Origin: Anas platyrhynchos
Taxonomy: Eukaryota > Chordata > Aves > Anseriformes > Anatidae
Reading direction: 5' to 3'
Assembly (NCBI RefSeq): GCF_047663525.1
Contig: NC_092617.1
Coordinates: 3,848,501 to 3,912,500 of the forward strand
Length of the DNA: 64,000 nt
The notes under the pieces are model-generated. The model ran no database searches, was not told the DNA's origin, and saw only the letters and a program-made list of their open reading frames with translations. Below are positions 20,330 to 33,229 of this stretch, in pieces (position 1 is the first letter of the stretch; each line of letters starts with the position of its first letter). The position numbers and the translations under genes are program-made.

Positions 20330-21086
20330 ATGCCCAACATCAGCTCTGTGAGTGAGTTCCTCCTGCTGCCATTTGCAGACACGCGCGAGCTGCAGCTCCT
20401 GCACTTGGGCCATCTCCTATCAAGGCTGTGCTGCTCAAGTTCTCTTTTTGGTCTTCTTCTTTGGTTCAGAGTATTCAATTCTATCTATCATGGCCTACGA
20501 CCGCTATGTTGCCATCTGCAAGCCCCTGCACTACGGGAGCCTCGTGGGCAGCAGAGCTTGTGCCCAGATGGCAGCAGCTGCCTGGGGCAGTGGCTTTCTC
20601 AATGCTGTCCTGCACATGGCCAACACATTTTCCCTGACCCTCTGCCGAGGCAATGCTGTGGACCAGTTCTTCTGTGAAATCCCCCAGATCCTCAAGCTCT
20701 CCTGCTCAGATGACTATCTCAGAGAAGTTTGGGCAATTCTGTTTAGCATTTTGTTAGCATTTGGTTGTTTTGTTTTCATTGTGCTGTCCTATGTGCAGAC
20801 CTTCAGGGCAGTGCTGAGGATGCCCTCTGAGCAGGGCCGGCACAAAGCCTTTTCCACGTGCCTCCCTCACCTGGTTGTCACCTCCCTGATGATCAGCACT
20901 TCCATCTTTGCCTACCTGAAGTCCCCCTCCATCTCCTCCCCATCTCTGGACCTGGTGGTCACTCTTCTGTACTCAGTGGTTCCTCCAGTAGTGAACCCCC
21001 TCAGCTACAGCTTGAGGAACTGGGAGCTAAGGAATTCCATCAGGACTCTACTTGAGGACACACATCTTCAGCAAATTCACCTATAA
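20330..21086 (+). pseudogene. Olfactory receptor pseudogene, internal deletion
   Basis: Starts MPNISSVSEF and is normal to LQLLH (residue ~25). It then jumps to the AISYQGCAAQ motif, losing the end of the N-terminus, TM1 and TM2 (about 200 bases) and shifting frame. From there MAYDRYVAICKP, FFCEIPQILKLSC, KAFSTCLPHL and NPLSYSLRN are all present up to the stop at 21084-21086. The C-terminus (RTLLEDTH, then QQIHL) is shared only with the intact gene at 60127-61068, so the two are the closest pair in the window. Confidence 0.93.
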
Positions 21087-23329
21087 TGCTATGCCTATTA
21101 TTAGAAATCCCAGCTATTCTCAGAAAGAAAATAATACGATGTCTTCTATTCTTAAATGTCTGTATTATTATTTTCTCTCATTATTTCACATTTGATTAAC
21201 TATTATTCCTAGCCCCCTACAACTCAATTATTTTTCTGTAGAAGATGGCTTCCTGTGTAGATAAACCTGATAAGAAAGCAATCAGAAATTTATTGTCCTG
21301 AGCTTCCATCTCTTCCCATCTCCTCTGGAGCTGGGGGAGCAGCCCCAGCAGGCAGGAGGGGCTTGGGGCCAAGAGCCCAGCTGCCACATGCAGGAGAAGC
21401 CCCGGTGGCCCTCGGGACTGCCCCTCACTGCCCACTGGGCTCTGCCTCTCTGCTGCCTTTGGGTCAGGGCTGCTGCTTCCCTGGAGCCATGGCCATGGCC
21501 AGCAGTAGGAAGTGGCTTTTCCCTGCTGCTCTCTTTTGGCTTCTGCATTGTGGTTTTTGTATCCATGTAAGCCCTGATATATTGTGTACCTTGGCGACAG
21601 TCCTGTTCTCTCTGCAGTGACATCCCTGTCCCTGCAGGCAGCAGCAGGCACTGTGCAGCCCTGGGTCACAGCTGCCTCCCTGCTAGCACCACAGTCACAG
21701 GAGGGTCTTGCTCAGGGCAAACCCAGAATCCTGAATGTCTCTGCCAAATGTGCTATCAGGAATGGAGCCAAGGGGTTGCTCCCTGCTCTTCTGTTTTCTG
21801 GGCTTCTTCATGGAGTGAAGGACACAGGATGAAAGTCCCAGGGTGGTTTGTGTGGAAACAAGGACAGCAGTAAGTACTCCCGTTGTGGCAGCACTTGCCT
21901 AAGGAGATGACAACTGGCCTTGGACTCATCTGCATGGGACTGTGCCCAGCAGTGGGGTTGACGACCAGTACTAGCCTGGAGAGGAATCTGGATCTTTCAG
22001 GAGATGTCAAGAGATCTCCAGGGACAGGGTGCTCAGTGGGTAGTGATTAGAACCTCATAAAATGACCGTGCAAGGTAGTGTCTGGTAACAATCAAGGTGA
22101 ATCTGAGGAGTGCATGGGCAACTCACACTGCTCAGGCTGGGTCAGCTGTCACTGCAGGTTCTCCTCACAGCCTCTTGCCCACTTGCAGCCAACTGACTCC
22201 TGGGGCAGATTTAGAAGCAGAGAAGGCGTTGATGCTGTGCAAGCACTTCTCAGGAACAGTGATCAAAACCACGGGTGACCAACACTGCTCTGGTCACATA
22301 TCAAAAACACAACACCACAGGGGCTGATCTGCAGAGAGAAACTCTGTCCCAGCCATGAGCCAGTATCCCCACAATAGACAAAAAAGCTCTGGAAGGAGTC
22401 GAGAAGGTGCTAATAAGCACCAGGACAATTGAGGAAGCCCAAAGGCCCTTCTGAAGGGTCAATGAATGCCACCTGAGAGGCAGTGCTGTGCAATGGGGAG
22501 GGCCACGACAAATATTTGGGTGAAGGTTGTGAGAAACAGAGACACTCAGAGCTTTAGCAGCTGTCTGTGGATGGAGTAGGAGGATGAGGTCACTCCTGGG
22601 ACTGGGACAGGGCTGAAGGTCCCTGCTTGAAGCTGCTGAAGTGTCCACCTTGCATGTGTGCCTCAGCCTGGGAGCAGGGGCCTGCCCGCGGTGCAGGATG
22701 GCTGGGCTGTGCTCAGCCATGCCCCAGGAGATGACATTGCTCTCTTCCTCCCCACGACTCCCCACATGGGGCAGGCCCTCAGGAAACACCACTGAGCCTG
22801 GAGATGCACCAACCTGCTGTGCTGAGGTGCCACTACTGCAGGGGAAGAGGGGAGGCTTGGAGAGACACGTGGGGCCTGCAGGCAAGAGTGGTGTGGCCTG
22901 GGAAACAGAGTGCCTGGGAAAAGTTACCCTGGAGCCATAGGAGCCATTCTGGAAAGAAAACTTGTAGGCAGGAACCGCACTTTTGTGATGGTGCAGAGCT
23001 GCTGGGCACATTGTGCAGGGTGCTCTGATGGACTTGTGTGTCCTTTTCCATCATGTCTTAAGTGACGTTTTTCTCAGGAATAGAGTAACAAACAGAACAC
23101 TGACAGATAGTCTAAGATCATGAAAGGCATCATAAACATGCCCCTAAAAAAATAACTGATATGTGGAAATCAAGAGAAGCCTGGCCAGGAGAAATGTGAG
23201 ATAGAGAGGAGGGAATAGGGGTTTGGCCAGCCGGTATTAAGGATTTTGTAGAAGTAAGAGGGTTCAGGTTATGCTGATGCTGCTGTAACTGTGACTTAAA
23301 ATACTCATACAAGGTTATTCCCCAGCTTC
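21087..23329 (+). repeat. 3' flank of OR pair, duplicated (inverted partner 57440-60126)
   Basis: Includes block C (21290-21720) and stretches matched in reverse at 59170-60126 and 57490-58310. The partner contains an extra ~0.8 kb with block D (58390-59020) that is absent here. Small open frames show no domain. A GC-rich part at 22640-22930 is open on the plus strand, but its inverted copy does not keep the same frame, so I do not call it a gene. Confidence 0.65.
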
Positions 23330-24080
23330 AACCTGTAAACATATTTCCTAAACCTAAATGATATTCAGCACCCTGACAGGAATCCACTACTCTAATGAGT
23401 GACCTCAAAATATCCCTAGAAGACAAAACTCAGCCCATAGCCGCTTCCCCTAGCTTTTACTCTCTTAATCACTCTGATCTCTGCACTTAATACTAGCATT
23501 AAAATGGTCCACTTAACACTAGAAATCTGCTTAAGAGACACCTAAACAAAACCCTAACTCCAAATAAATGTAAGGGGCCATGGATCTGATCAGCTTGTGG
23601 GCCACAAGGAGGAGATGGGTGGGAGTGTTCTGAGGAGCTCACCTCTGCCTCAGGATCTCCTGCCCCAGCAGGAGGAATGTGACTGTGGCAGGGACTGTGA
23701 GGTCACTTCTGTCTCTGCACTTGATAGGGCAGCAGCAGGAACATGTCACAGAAAGGGACTGTGAGGTCACTTGTGTCTGGAGGTGGCAGGTCACCCTTGA
23801 CCTCTCCCTGGGATCTGCACTTTTGGGCTGACATCTGGCAGTGGCCCTGCTAGGCCAGCAGAAGGCACCTGCTTGGCATGCTGACTGGGGGATCTCCTCT
23901 GCCTCCATAGCCAGGAGGACCCAAACAGAAAGAAGGCCCCCAGATGGGTTGTCCTGTCCCTTCTGCTTGAGTCCATGACTGGACAGCAACAGGAGGCACA
24001 AGGCTTGGCTTTGTCTAGCCAAGAAGCTGCAAGGCCAGCAGCAGGCCCCTGGCTTGGAAGCTGCTGCTCAATATCTATGA
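23330..24080 (-). repeat. Duplicated block A, copy 3 (inverted)
   Basis: Reverse complement of A copies such as 43100-43780. The A frame is open on the minus strand for 127 codons (24022-23639). Confidence 0.7.
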
Positions 24081-24900
24081 TCAGACCCTAGCTTCGTTTC
24101 TCAAGGAACAGCTGGTGAGGGTTGATGAGACGTTGGTAAAATGATGGAAATGCTGGGATGAGAACAAGGTGGTGAACAGAGATGGCTGTCTGCAGACTTC
24201 CAGGAAATAGGACAAAGTGTGGGACAGCATAGGGAAGCATGCAGAGGAAAAGACAGAGGTTGCTGATAAAAAGGGAAGGCTCCAACAGTCCTGATACTTT
24301 GGCTAGAGCTTTTGAGAAAACAAGATAAAGTCATTGCAGTGCAGCCTCTTTGTTTCCTTGCAACCCTGTGCAGAGGCAGGGAGGTGTCATATCAGTTTTC
24401 CTCTCGTGGCATCACACTGCCCACCACATTCTTCATATCCCCAGGAAAAGTCAGAGGGTGCAGGATCTCCCCTCCCAGTGGCTGGGGTCAGGTCTTGGAC
24501 CTTCTGCATCACCAAAACCAAGCAAGACTTTTCTCAGCACAGTGCTTTGCCTGTCTGTAATTACGGCCTCCAATTATCTGTCCTAACATGTGCCTGGGGA
24601 GGCTTTGTTAGTAACAGCCCTTAGTGGGGCCCATTAAGACTCCAAGTCACTTCAACTTGTCCTTTTGAGTTTGCTTTTTCGTTCAATTGCATCATTCTCC
24701 TCTCAGTACCCAAGTTTCTTTGACTCAGCACCAAAATACTCCATGGAACTCATTAAAACACAGAAACTCCTAAGGAGCCATATCTCTCCCATCATTTTCT
24801 TCAAGTATTGAAGACTTGTTCAGCTAATTGGAGAACTTTCATGTTGTAGTTAAGGGGGAAGATTTCAAAGAGCATCTAATAAAAATCTTTTCCCATTTTA
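24081..24900 (-). repeat. Duplicated block F, copy 3 (inverted)
   Basis: Reverse complement of the F block at 17580-18500 and 36500-37480. Non-coding. Confidence 0.65.
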
Positions 24901-26500
24901 AAGGCTGAATTTTGATGTGTTTCTGCTTAGAGCATCATTCTCCTATAGGTATTGGTCTAGGGTTTCTCCTTTGAAGTCCTGCTTGGATGGGAAGAACAGG
25001 GTTTTTCCTATTTCAAAACAAACAACAGGAAATCATGATGCAATTTTCAAAAAAAAAAAAAAAAACAAAGATCAAGTTCCTCATTTTGTTGCCTCCAGTG
25101 ATTTTTACCTTCCCAAAAGGATGACTGTACATGATGTATTTTTCAGTGAGTAATAGGAAATTTTAAGTAATTGTGTTAATATTAATCCATATCATACAAA
25201 TTCAATGATAAATTATGAGGTTCTTGCTAAGGAAACCATTCAAGACTGCTGAGAGATGGGCGAGCTTGAACTCACTGAATCTCACAGCAGCAACTGGGTT
25301 GGTGAGAGAGGTCTGAATGGTCAAAGAGTAAGGGGAGGGCAAACCAGGAGAACCATGGGAAGTGCATGGGTTCAGACAGGCAGGTGGAAATGGGACGTTC
25401 AGCAGGGTCTGTGTAATCAAGATGGGTGTTGTCCCTGGAAGATGAGGGAGCACACCATGATAGACAAAGCGATGAGAATGCAAGTAAAGGAGATTATCTG
25501 TATTTCTTCTTCTGAGATGAGTATAGATCATGGAAATTATAATTTCTTCTTGATTGAAATTACACTTCACTTGAGACATTTTACAGAAGGAATTGAATCA
25601 TTTGAGCTGATGAATAGTTGCTTTATTAGATAAGAACTAAAGTAATAACTGAGTACTCAGGCAGAGCATTGCTGTCTAACCAGGGAAAACCTCCAGTGGT
25701 CCCGTTGTGTTTAAGGCACTTGCCTGGACTGACAGATGTCAGAAAAGACCTACAGGAGGCAGGAACCGTTTGGGAAAATCAGGTGGAGCCAGGTGGAGTT
25801 CCCAGGGCAACTCCACTGCCAACAGTGGTCTTTGTCTCTGCAACTGCAGCCCAGTCCAGCACAGGAAACCCCTTCAAAGACAAACCTCTTCTTCAGTGGG
25901 TTCCTGAGATTGACCTAGATTTGAAATGGCCATTGGAAACCTGAGATACTCTCCCTTATTCCTACTAGACACGTGAACATCCGTTTACCTTCCTGGGTCA
26001 TCTTTAGCAAACTCAGGCTGAAAAACTCAAGTATAGCATGCTCGAAATGGCTGAGGCAGAACCCATCAGCTTGCCCCACTTTGGAAATGCTCTTGGTCCA
26101 GCTAAGGTTTTGAAAGCAAAACATGTGAAATGATCCTGCAGGTCAATGTGCAGAGTAAGGGAAAGTCACACATAATGTGCTGGAGTAGTAGAAGGCAAAA
26201 AACGTTGCATTGTGCCTCAGAATAATCAAGGAGACCAGGTTCTGTTCATCAGTGTGACAAAGCAGAGTGAAGGACATTGAATTATGTCCTAACACGAAGA
26301 AAGATGTACATCACTGGTGAAGGAACTGTCATTTGTGCCATCACCAATGTGAATTACACAAGCACCACCACATCTAATGGTAACCTGTCTGCTCCAGCTT
26401 AGTACCCAGGGCAGGGGAGAGGGAGCTGACAGCCAAGGGACACATTTGGGTGTGGAAGGTGGGGCCCAGAAGAGACAAGGAGTCAAGGCCGTGCGGTGGG
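24901..26500 (-). repeat. Duplicated block E, copy 2 (inverted)
   Basis: Reverse complement of 3121-4440, with an A-run at 25050-25066 in place of the poly(T). At its right end (26390-26500) it also includes a stretch matching 3000-3110 of block D's edge. Confidence 0.65.
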
Positions 26501-26589
26501 GGAGACAAGGCACCGTACTCCACACAGGGGAGACACCACATGGGGGAGACAGTGCTCCAACCTCTGTGAGCAAAGGGGGACAACACTCT

Positions 26590-27207
26590 CAGCTGCACCT
26601 TCTGCATGACTGCAGTGCTTCCTGCTGGGGGCCATGTCCTATGGTCATCCCTGGGCTGTATGCCACCCCTGTTCTCTGCAAGGCTTGAGAAGTGGAAGGT
26701 CTGGCTCCAGAAGGCAGCTGTACCTGAAGCAGGGGAATTTCTCTCATGTGCAGTAATTCTTTCTCCTCCTCCCAGCTACAGTTCTGTGGCCCCAGTGTCA
26801 TAGACACCTTCTGTGGTTTTGCCCCATTGCTGGAGCTCTCCTGCAGTGCCACAATGATACTCATGGTCTTTCCTTTCATAATCTACATTTTGGATCTTTC
26901 TTCCTTCCTTCTTTCCTTCCTTCCTTCCTTCCTTTGGATCATCTTCCTCTTCTGTTTCCTGCAGTTTTCATGTGCGTGCATCCTCTGTTGACAAGCCCAA
27001 GGCCTTATCCACTTCTGTCCTCACGAGTGTCACTGTTTTCTATGACACCATTGTCACTGTCTCTGTAAAGCCCATAAAGGCTGTAGTCAGAGGTTTTAAC
27101 CAAGCCCTTTCTCATACCTTCATCATCCCCCTGTCAGTCCTAGGGTTGCTTATAGGTAGTATGGGAAGGGTGAGAGATGTGCTGGTGGAATTGCAGACGT
27201 CGTCATA
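26590..27207 (+). pseudogene. Degenerate olfactory receptor of another subfamily
   Basis: A decayed OR can be followed across frames. A MSYGHPWAVCHP stretch near 26638-26673 corresponds to the MSYDRYxAICHP motif after TM3. FCGPSVIDTFCGFAPLLELS near 26780-26840 corresponds to extracellular loop 2. KALSTSVLTSVTVFYDTIV near 27000-27057 corresponds to TM6. The FCGPxVID motif and TM6 are unlike the FFCEIPQIL and KAFSTCLPHL of the local subfamily, so this is from another class II OR group. A (TTCC)n tract interrupts the TM5 region. TM1-TM2 and the NPxIY motif were not found. Confidence 0.7.
26897..26934 (+). repeat. (TTCC)n microsatellite
   Basis: Imperfect TTCC/TTTCC repeats within the degenerate OR. 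Confidence 0.9.
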
Positions 27208-27629
27208 AGACCTATCTCAAAGACCTTGGAAAGGACAGATTGATCAAAAAGGTTCCTCGGGATGTGGAAAAGGCAGATGTCGAAAGCATCTTGTACTTCA
27301 AGGCTAAGCAGATGGATGATTAAGCCTAATCATGAATTAGAACGCCAGCGTTAACCCCAGCCCTCACCCAAGAACTAAACAAAACTTTAAACCACAAGGC
27401 TTGCCCTTTTCCTACACCTTGAGCAGGCATCTTGAGCAGAACACCAATCCCTCCCTCAAAGCCCTTCCATTACATTAGCCCTAGAAGTTGACCTCTAATC
27501 CCTAAATGTTAAATTGACCACCTAACCCTCCACCACACACACAACACATCTCATCTTCAAACCCACTCCTATCCCTAACTTCAGCTGTTTGTCCCCTTGG
27601 GGCAGGGCAGGGACTGTGATGTCCTTGAG
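27208..27629. other. No gene seen
   Basis: Short stretches recall the ends of block A, on the minus strand, but too diverged to place. Nothing else is recognised. Confidence 0.35.
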
Positions 27630-28080
27630 CAAAGAGTCACACTCCATTTTTTTTATAAGCCCCCTGTAAGTACTGAAAGGCTGTGATGAGGTCATCCTGG
27701 AGCCTTTTTTTCTCCAGGCTGAACAGCCCCAGTGTTCTCAGCCTTTCTTCATAGGAGAGGTGCTCTAGCCACTTGATCACCTTCTTTGCCCCCCAGGCTC
27801 CATCTATGGGTTCAGGGAAATGAAAGACTTGGGAAGCCTGACTGGCAGGGAAGATTGAGGCAAAGATGTTGTTGAGGCCCTCAGCCTTCTCCATGCCTGT
27901 CATTACCAGTTCACCCTTCTCATCCATCAGAGAGGGTACACTCTTGTTGGCCTTTCTTTTCTGAGCTATGTATCTCTAGAATCTCTTCCTGTTATTCTTT
28001 GCATCCCTTGCTAAGCTCAGTTCTATGTGCAAATTGCTTTCCTTATCCCATCTCTACATATCCAAAACTGAAGCATTCGT
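27630..28080 (-). mobile_element. Old CR1 fragment of another subfamily
   Basis: On the minus strand the frame reads a CR1 ORF2 stretch with MDEKGELVMTGMEKAEGLN, a jump, then [21 protein letters not shown] and the following CR1 C-terminal region. The RT core between these parts is missing. More diverged than the 4741 and 15001 copies, with a stop upstream near 27975. Confidence 0.75.
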
Positions 28081-28089
28081 GAGGGCCTG

Positions 28090-29480
28090 GAAAAAGAACT
28101 CGAGATCCATGGAAGCTATTCTGGAAACAAAACTACCAGTGGAAACAAATCCTGCTAGTAGGTAGGATGCACAATTTTGTAGAGAGGCAGAGCTGATGGG
28201 CATACTGGGCAGGATGCTCCTTTAGGCCCTTTTCCCTCCTGACTACAATGCCACTTCTCTCTGAAGAACAGAGTAGCCCACAGAGATGAAACATATACTG
28301 CCTATGTCATGGGAAAGCTGATCCCAATAAGATATGGGGAGGTAAGGAGCAACCTGGACACGAGAGATGTGAGATTTTCAGGTGGCAAGAGGAGCATAGC
28401 CAGCAGAAATTAATGATTTCGTAGAGGTAAGAGGCATCATGTAATGTAGATCGTGCAGTAGCACTGATTTGTACAGTCATGTATGGCCCTTACACTATTT
28501 TAACCAGTAGTTCTAATCCTTAAATCTAAATGCTGTTCCAGCACACTGACAGGAATCCATTTCTCTAAAGCTTGAACACAAAGTATTCCTTGAAGCAAAA
28601 CTCAGCCCATAGCCCCTTTCCCTTATCTTTACACTCTTACTCACCCTAATTACTTCCCTTAATATTAATATTCAAATGCTCTACTTAAAACTAGGCTTCT
28701 AGGCAGACCTAAAAATGACCTAAACTACAGAGCCTGACCATACCCTAAACACAGAAGAACACCAAACAATCCCATTAAACCTTTGTTTACTTTCTAACAT
28801 AGAAAGTTGAGCATTCGTCCTGTGAGAACTAGAAACTAGTAAGCCCTTCCTCAGGATCTCCTGCCCCAGCAGGAGGAATGTGACCATGGCAGTGACTGTG
28901 AGGTCACTTCTGTCTCTGCACTTGATAGGGCAGCAGCAGGAAAGTGTCACGCATAGGGACTGGGAGGTCACTTCTGTCTGAAGTAGGTGGCAGGTCAGCC
29001 TTGACTTCTCCCTGGGAGCTGCACTTTTGGGCTGACATCTGGCAGTGGCCCTGCTAGGCCAGCAGAAGGCACCTGCTTGGCATGCTGACTGGGGGATCCC
29101 CTCTGCCTCCACACCCAGGAGGACCAAGAACGAAAGAAGGCCCCCAACATGGGTTGTCCTGTCCCTTCTGCTTGAGTCCTTGACTGGGCAGCAGCAGGCA
29201 CAAGGCTTGGCTGTGTCTAGCCAAGAAGCTGCAAGGCCAGCAGCAGGCCCCTGGCTTGGGAGATGCTGCTGAGGTGACTTGTGTCTGCTTGGCTGAGAGG
29301 CTGCAAGGATCCTGCTGGGTTGGGATGCCTACTTCAGGAGTGGTTTCCACCCTCATGGAACTTTTTGGTGCCAGGAAAGAACAGGAGAGAAGAAACACCC
29401 ACAAAATGTGTCCTGGAACATTGGCACTGGACATGAGGAAGAAGAAATATCCAGGAAGAAATATCCAGGAGTGGTCTTGC
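28090..29480 (-). repeat. Duplicated block A, copy 4 (inverted)
   Basis: Reverse complement of block A plus the stretch also seen at 22900-23060. The A frame is present on the minus strand but split into two overlapping frames (29434-29054 and 29127-28720), so one frameshift separates it. Confidence 0.7.
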
Positions 29481-29559
29481 TGCTGGAGACTGAGGAAAAG
29501 AAGACATTAAGTACCTCAGCCTTTACTTTATCTCTAGATCATTCCCAGATTTCCCCCAC

Positions 29560-29770
29560 ATCTAAAAAAGGATGACATTTAAAGCATTTAATATAAAAAG
29601 TTTTATTTAAAACTTTTTTAAAGCATTTATATAAAAAGTTTATACATATATTTATAATGTGAATATAAAATATATATATAATATAATATAATATAAAACT
29701 TATATTTATATATAAGTTTTTATAAATAAAAACTATATTTAAAGCATTTATATAAAAAGTTTTTTATTTT
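29560..29770. repeat. AT-rich tract with repeated ATTTATATAAAAAGTTT units
   Basis: About 200 bases of nearly pure A/T. The unit AAAGCATTTATATAAAAAGTTT (shorter in one case) occurs three times, with (TA)n in between and inverted arms that could fold. No gene. Confidence 0.85.
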
Positions 29771-29779
29771 CTTTTACGG

Positions 29780-31497
29780 TCAGCTGGATTGAGCTCCAGC
29801 TCAGCTTTGCCCCTTCTAACTTTAACCTGCACAGCCACATAACATTCAGGAAACAGCTCCAGACAAACAGACAGCATGCATGAGAATAAAGAGCAGCAAA
29901 TGTGGAACCTGGCAGCCTTTCATCCCCTGCCCTTCAGTGACTCTGTGCTGCAATGCCATTCAACTGGTTACTCCTGTATTACCCAAACTTTCCTGCAGCT
30001 CCTAATGCTGCTGTCTTCTCAGAGATAGTGCAGTCACAGTAAGGTTGAACTGTCTGCCTGCAGCCATGAATGGCTGACAGAATGGAGCATCAGTGTCGAG
30101 GAACCCTGAGAAACTGCAGGATTTTGCCTATAGAAACCTCTTGGCATTTACAAGGAGACTAACCTCGTCCTTCACCAGAAGAAGAATAACCCCCAACGTC
30201 AGGGCAGACTGGGACCCTGCTGAGTGAGCAGTGCCCAGGAGGAAGAGGTCCTGGACACCACGAGGGATGCCATACGAGCAGTGGTGCCTGCTCACCAGGA
30301 ACCAGGCCAGCTTCCTACAGAGCTGCCTTACGAGGGGCATGGCCACCAAGAAGATCTGAGTTATCGGACTGAGCTCAGATCCAGTGTGGCACCACACAGA
30401 AGAGGGCCTGCAGCCATCAGGAAAAAAAGTAAAGGTCTGTGAGTCCCTAAGACAACCTGGTATGGAGAGGAGCAAGGGCTGTTGCAAAGCTCAAAGTCCC
30501 AACAGGACCCAGGTCTTTGTGTCCATGGCTATGGCTGTTGTCTCTGTCACTGAGGCCTATGAGGAGACAGCTTATCATTGAAGAACCAGGGCTTCACAGC
30601 CTCCTTGCCCCCACCCATGAACCAGGAAGGAGTCGTACCATTCTCCTGCACTTGACAATGCACATCCCCATCTCCTAGTGCCCCACAAAGACCCCTGAAT
30701 AACCTGTAAAGGAAAGGATCTCCCTTCTGAAGCACTTGGAGTCAAGGTCTGGCCCTTGTGCTTGGTGACACACATCCACTTTTCCTACACATCACTGTCA
30801 CCTTCATGCTGCCTTTGTCTCCTTGTCCATACTGCCTCCAGGGTTCTGCTCTAACGAGCTCCAAGGGAGGCTGTGTCAGTGCTGGCCCTCAGGGGGACAC
30901 TGCAGGAAACTTGCCTCTGACTTGCACTTCTGGAGAGATGTCTTCAATTGTCTCTGAGTGCCTGAGGTTTGTGGGCTCATCAGCAAAGCCCCCAGAGGGG
31001 TGATTGCAGTGCCTTGGGCTGGTGTTGTGCTGATGAGCTGGGCCAGCCTGGTGGGACAGAGAGAGCTCGTGGCAAGAGGGCCGTGGTGCAGAGAGACAGC
31101 TGTGCCCAGGAGCAGCTCCTCTGCACAGTGCAGCAGGTAAGAGATACAGAGGCAAAGACACAGAGAGGAGAGAAGGAGAGAGGGCTTGGAGCCAGTTGGC
31201 AGTGGGAGGATGCTGAGAGCTGCCTGCAGGAGAAACATGCACAGCCCTTGACAAGGTAAGGGTCTGGCTGCAGGGCCATGCAACTGCAGGTCCTGGAAGG
31301 GTCTCCTGCTGGGTCTTGTTTCTGGGAGGGCAGTGGGCAATGCAGTAGGCTTTGAGAGTCTTTGAGGTTCTGCTGCAAAAAGAGGGGCTTGTGCTGGGGG
31401 TGCTCTTAGGCTTGGAATAGGTTTTAGTTTAAGTAGTCTGTTCTAACATTGCTCTGCCTTCTCCTCGTCAACAGACAAGCATTTTCTAGGTCAGGGA
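29780..31497 (+). promoter_or_regulatory. 5' flank of OR pseudogene at 31498, duplicated
   Basis: Matches in inverted orientation the upstream DNA of the ORs at 40255 (40300-42780), 54152 (54800-56240) and 61068 (61850-63560). A clear splice acceptor (TCTGCCTTCTCCTCGTCAACAG) ends at 31474, 23 bases before the ATG, and the same acceptor is kept upstream of the intact gene at 61068. Long cross-copy similarity upstream of each OR means promoters were duplicated together with the genes. Confidence 0.6.
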
Positions 31498-32438
31498 ATG
31501 ATGAACATCAGCTCTGTGAGCGAGTTCCTCCTGCTGCCATTCGCAGACACACGCGAGCTGCAGCTCCTGCACTTCGCGCTCTTCCTGGGCATCTACCTGG
31601 CTGCCCTCCTGGGCAACGGCCTCATCCTCAGCGCCGTAGCCTGCCACCACCGCCTCCACACCCCCATGTACTTCTTCCTCCTCAACCTCGCCCTCCTCAA
31701 CCTGGGCTGCATCTCCACCACTCTGCCCAAAGCAATGGCCAATGCCCTCAGGAACACCAGGGCCATCTCCAATCAAGGATGTGCTGCACAGGTCTTTCTG
31801 TTTGTCTTCTTGATTGTATCAGAATTTTATCTTCTCACCTTCATGGCCTATGACCGCTACATTGCCATCTGCAAGCCCCTGCACTACGGGAGCCTCCTGG
31901 GCAGCAGAGCTTGTGCCACCATGGCAGCAGCTGCCTGGGGCAGTGGCTTTCTGTACAGTGTCCTGCACACGGCCAACACATTTTCCCCGCCCCTCTGCCA
32001 TGGAAATGCTCTGAACCAGTTTTTCTGTGAAATCCCCCAGATCCTCAAGCTCTCCTGCTCAGATGCCTACCTCAGGGAAGTTTGGGCACTTGTGATTAGT
32101 TTTTCTTTCAGCATTGTTTGTTTTGTTTTCATTGTGTTGTCCTATGTTCAGATCTTCAGGGCAGTGCTGAGGATGCCCTCTTCTCAGGGCCGGCACAAAG
32201 CCTTTTCCACGTGCCTCCCTCACCTGGCTGGGTCTCCCTGATGGTCAGCACTGCCATGTTTGCCTACCTGAAGCCCGCTTCCATCTCTTCCCCATCTCTG
32301 GACTTGGTGGTGTCACTTTTGTATTCAGTGGTACCTCCAGCAGTGAACCCCCTCATTTACAGCATGAGGAACCAGGAGCTCAAGGTTGCAGTGAGGAAAC
32401 TGTTTCTATATGTGCTTCTTAAGCATCAGTGTTGTTAA
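31498..32438 (+). pseudogene. Olfactory receptor pseudogene, one-base frameshift
   Basis: Starts MMNISSVSEF and is normal through MAYDRYIAICKP and KAFSTCLPHLA. At about 32232 a single base is missing compared with the other copies (the AVVSL region), so the first frame ends at 32241. The second frame continues with VSTAMFAYLKP, NPLIYSMRNQEL and a stop at 32436-32438. Only this one change separates it from an intact gene, so it may still be polymorphic or a sequencing error. The product would lose TM6 end and TM7. Confidence 0.92.
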
Positions 32439-32492
32439 CATTATTGTGATTTGTATCATATCATTTTTTGTACTTAGTATTTTTATCATATT

Positions 32493-32519
32493 GTAATAAT
32501 AATAATAATAATAATAATC
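32493..32519 (+). repeat. (TAA)n microsatellite
   Basis: About nine TAA units in the 3' flank of the OR pseudogene. An AATAAA at 32693-32698 is a possible poly(A) signal. Confidence 0.95.
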
Positions 32520-32699
32520 CTCTAAACTCTACCATTCTATTTGAGAAGCTGACATGAGAGATTTTCATTTCATTTTTCATTTTTTATTATTTTCATAACT
32601 TTTTATATTGGTTTAATTTATTAAGTAATTATTTACTTTGAATTCATCTTCCATTCAACCTATTGAAATAGGTTTCCTCCTTAGGTATAGACAATAAAG

Positions 32700-33229
32700 A
32701 AGACAGCATAAATTCATTGGACTCAGTATCCCTCCCTTCCCATCTCCTCTGATTCTGGGGGAGCAGCCCCAGCACGCAGGAGAGGCTCAGGGCCAAGAGA
32801 CTCACCGCCTGCTGGGCTCTGCCTCTCTGCTGCCTTTGGGTTGGGGCTGCTGCTTCCCTGGAGCCATGGCCACGGCCAGCAGGAGGATGTGGCCTTGTCA
32901 CTGCTGCTCCCTTTGGCTTCGTCATTGTTCTCTTGTGCTTTCACATTCAACTAAGTCTTGAGGTCTCATGTATCTTGCTGACAATCTTGTTGTCTGTACA
33001 GTGGCATCTCTTTCATTGCACAGCTCTTCCAAAGCTGGTGCTAGGAATATACCCAAGGAACTGCTGCATGAACGGGCCTCTTGCTTTTCGGGGCTTCACT
33101 GTGGATCAGAATTTCAGAGTGCTCAGTGTAGTGCTGGACTGGGAGCTGCCTTCTTGGCTGGCCATGGCTCAGCAAACAATAACTGGCCTTGACTGGCCTG
33201 GGACTGTCCCAGTTGTGCTTAGTCTGATG
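32700..33229 (+). repeat. Duplicated block C
   Basis: Similar to 21290-21720 and, inverted, to 59400-59930 and 52809-52945. Lies downstream of the ORs. Non-coding. Confidence 0.65.
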
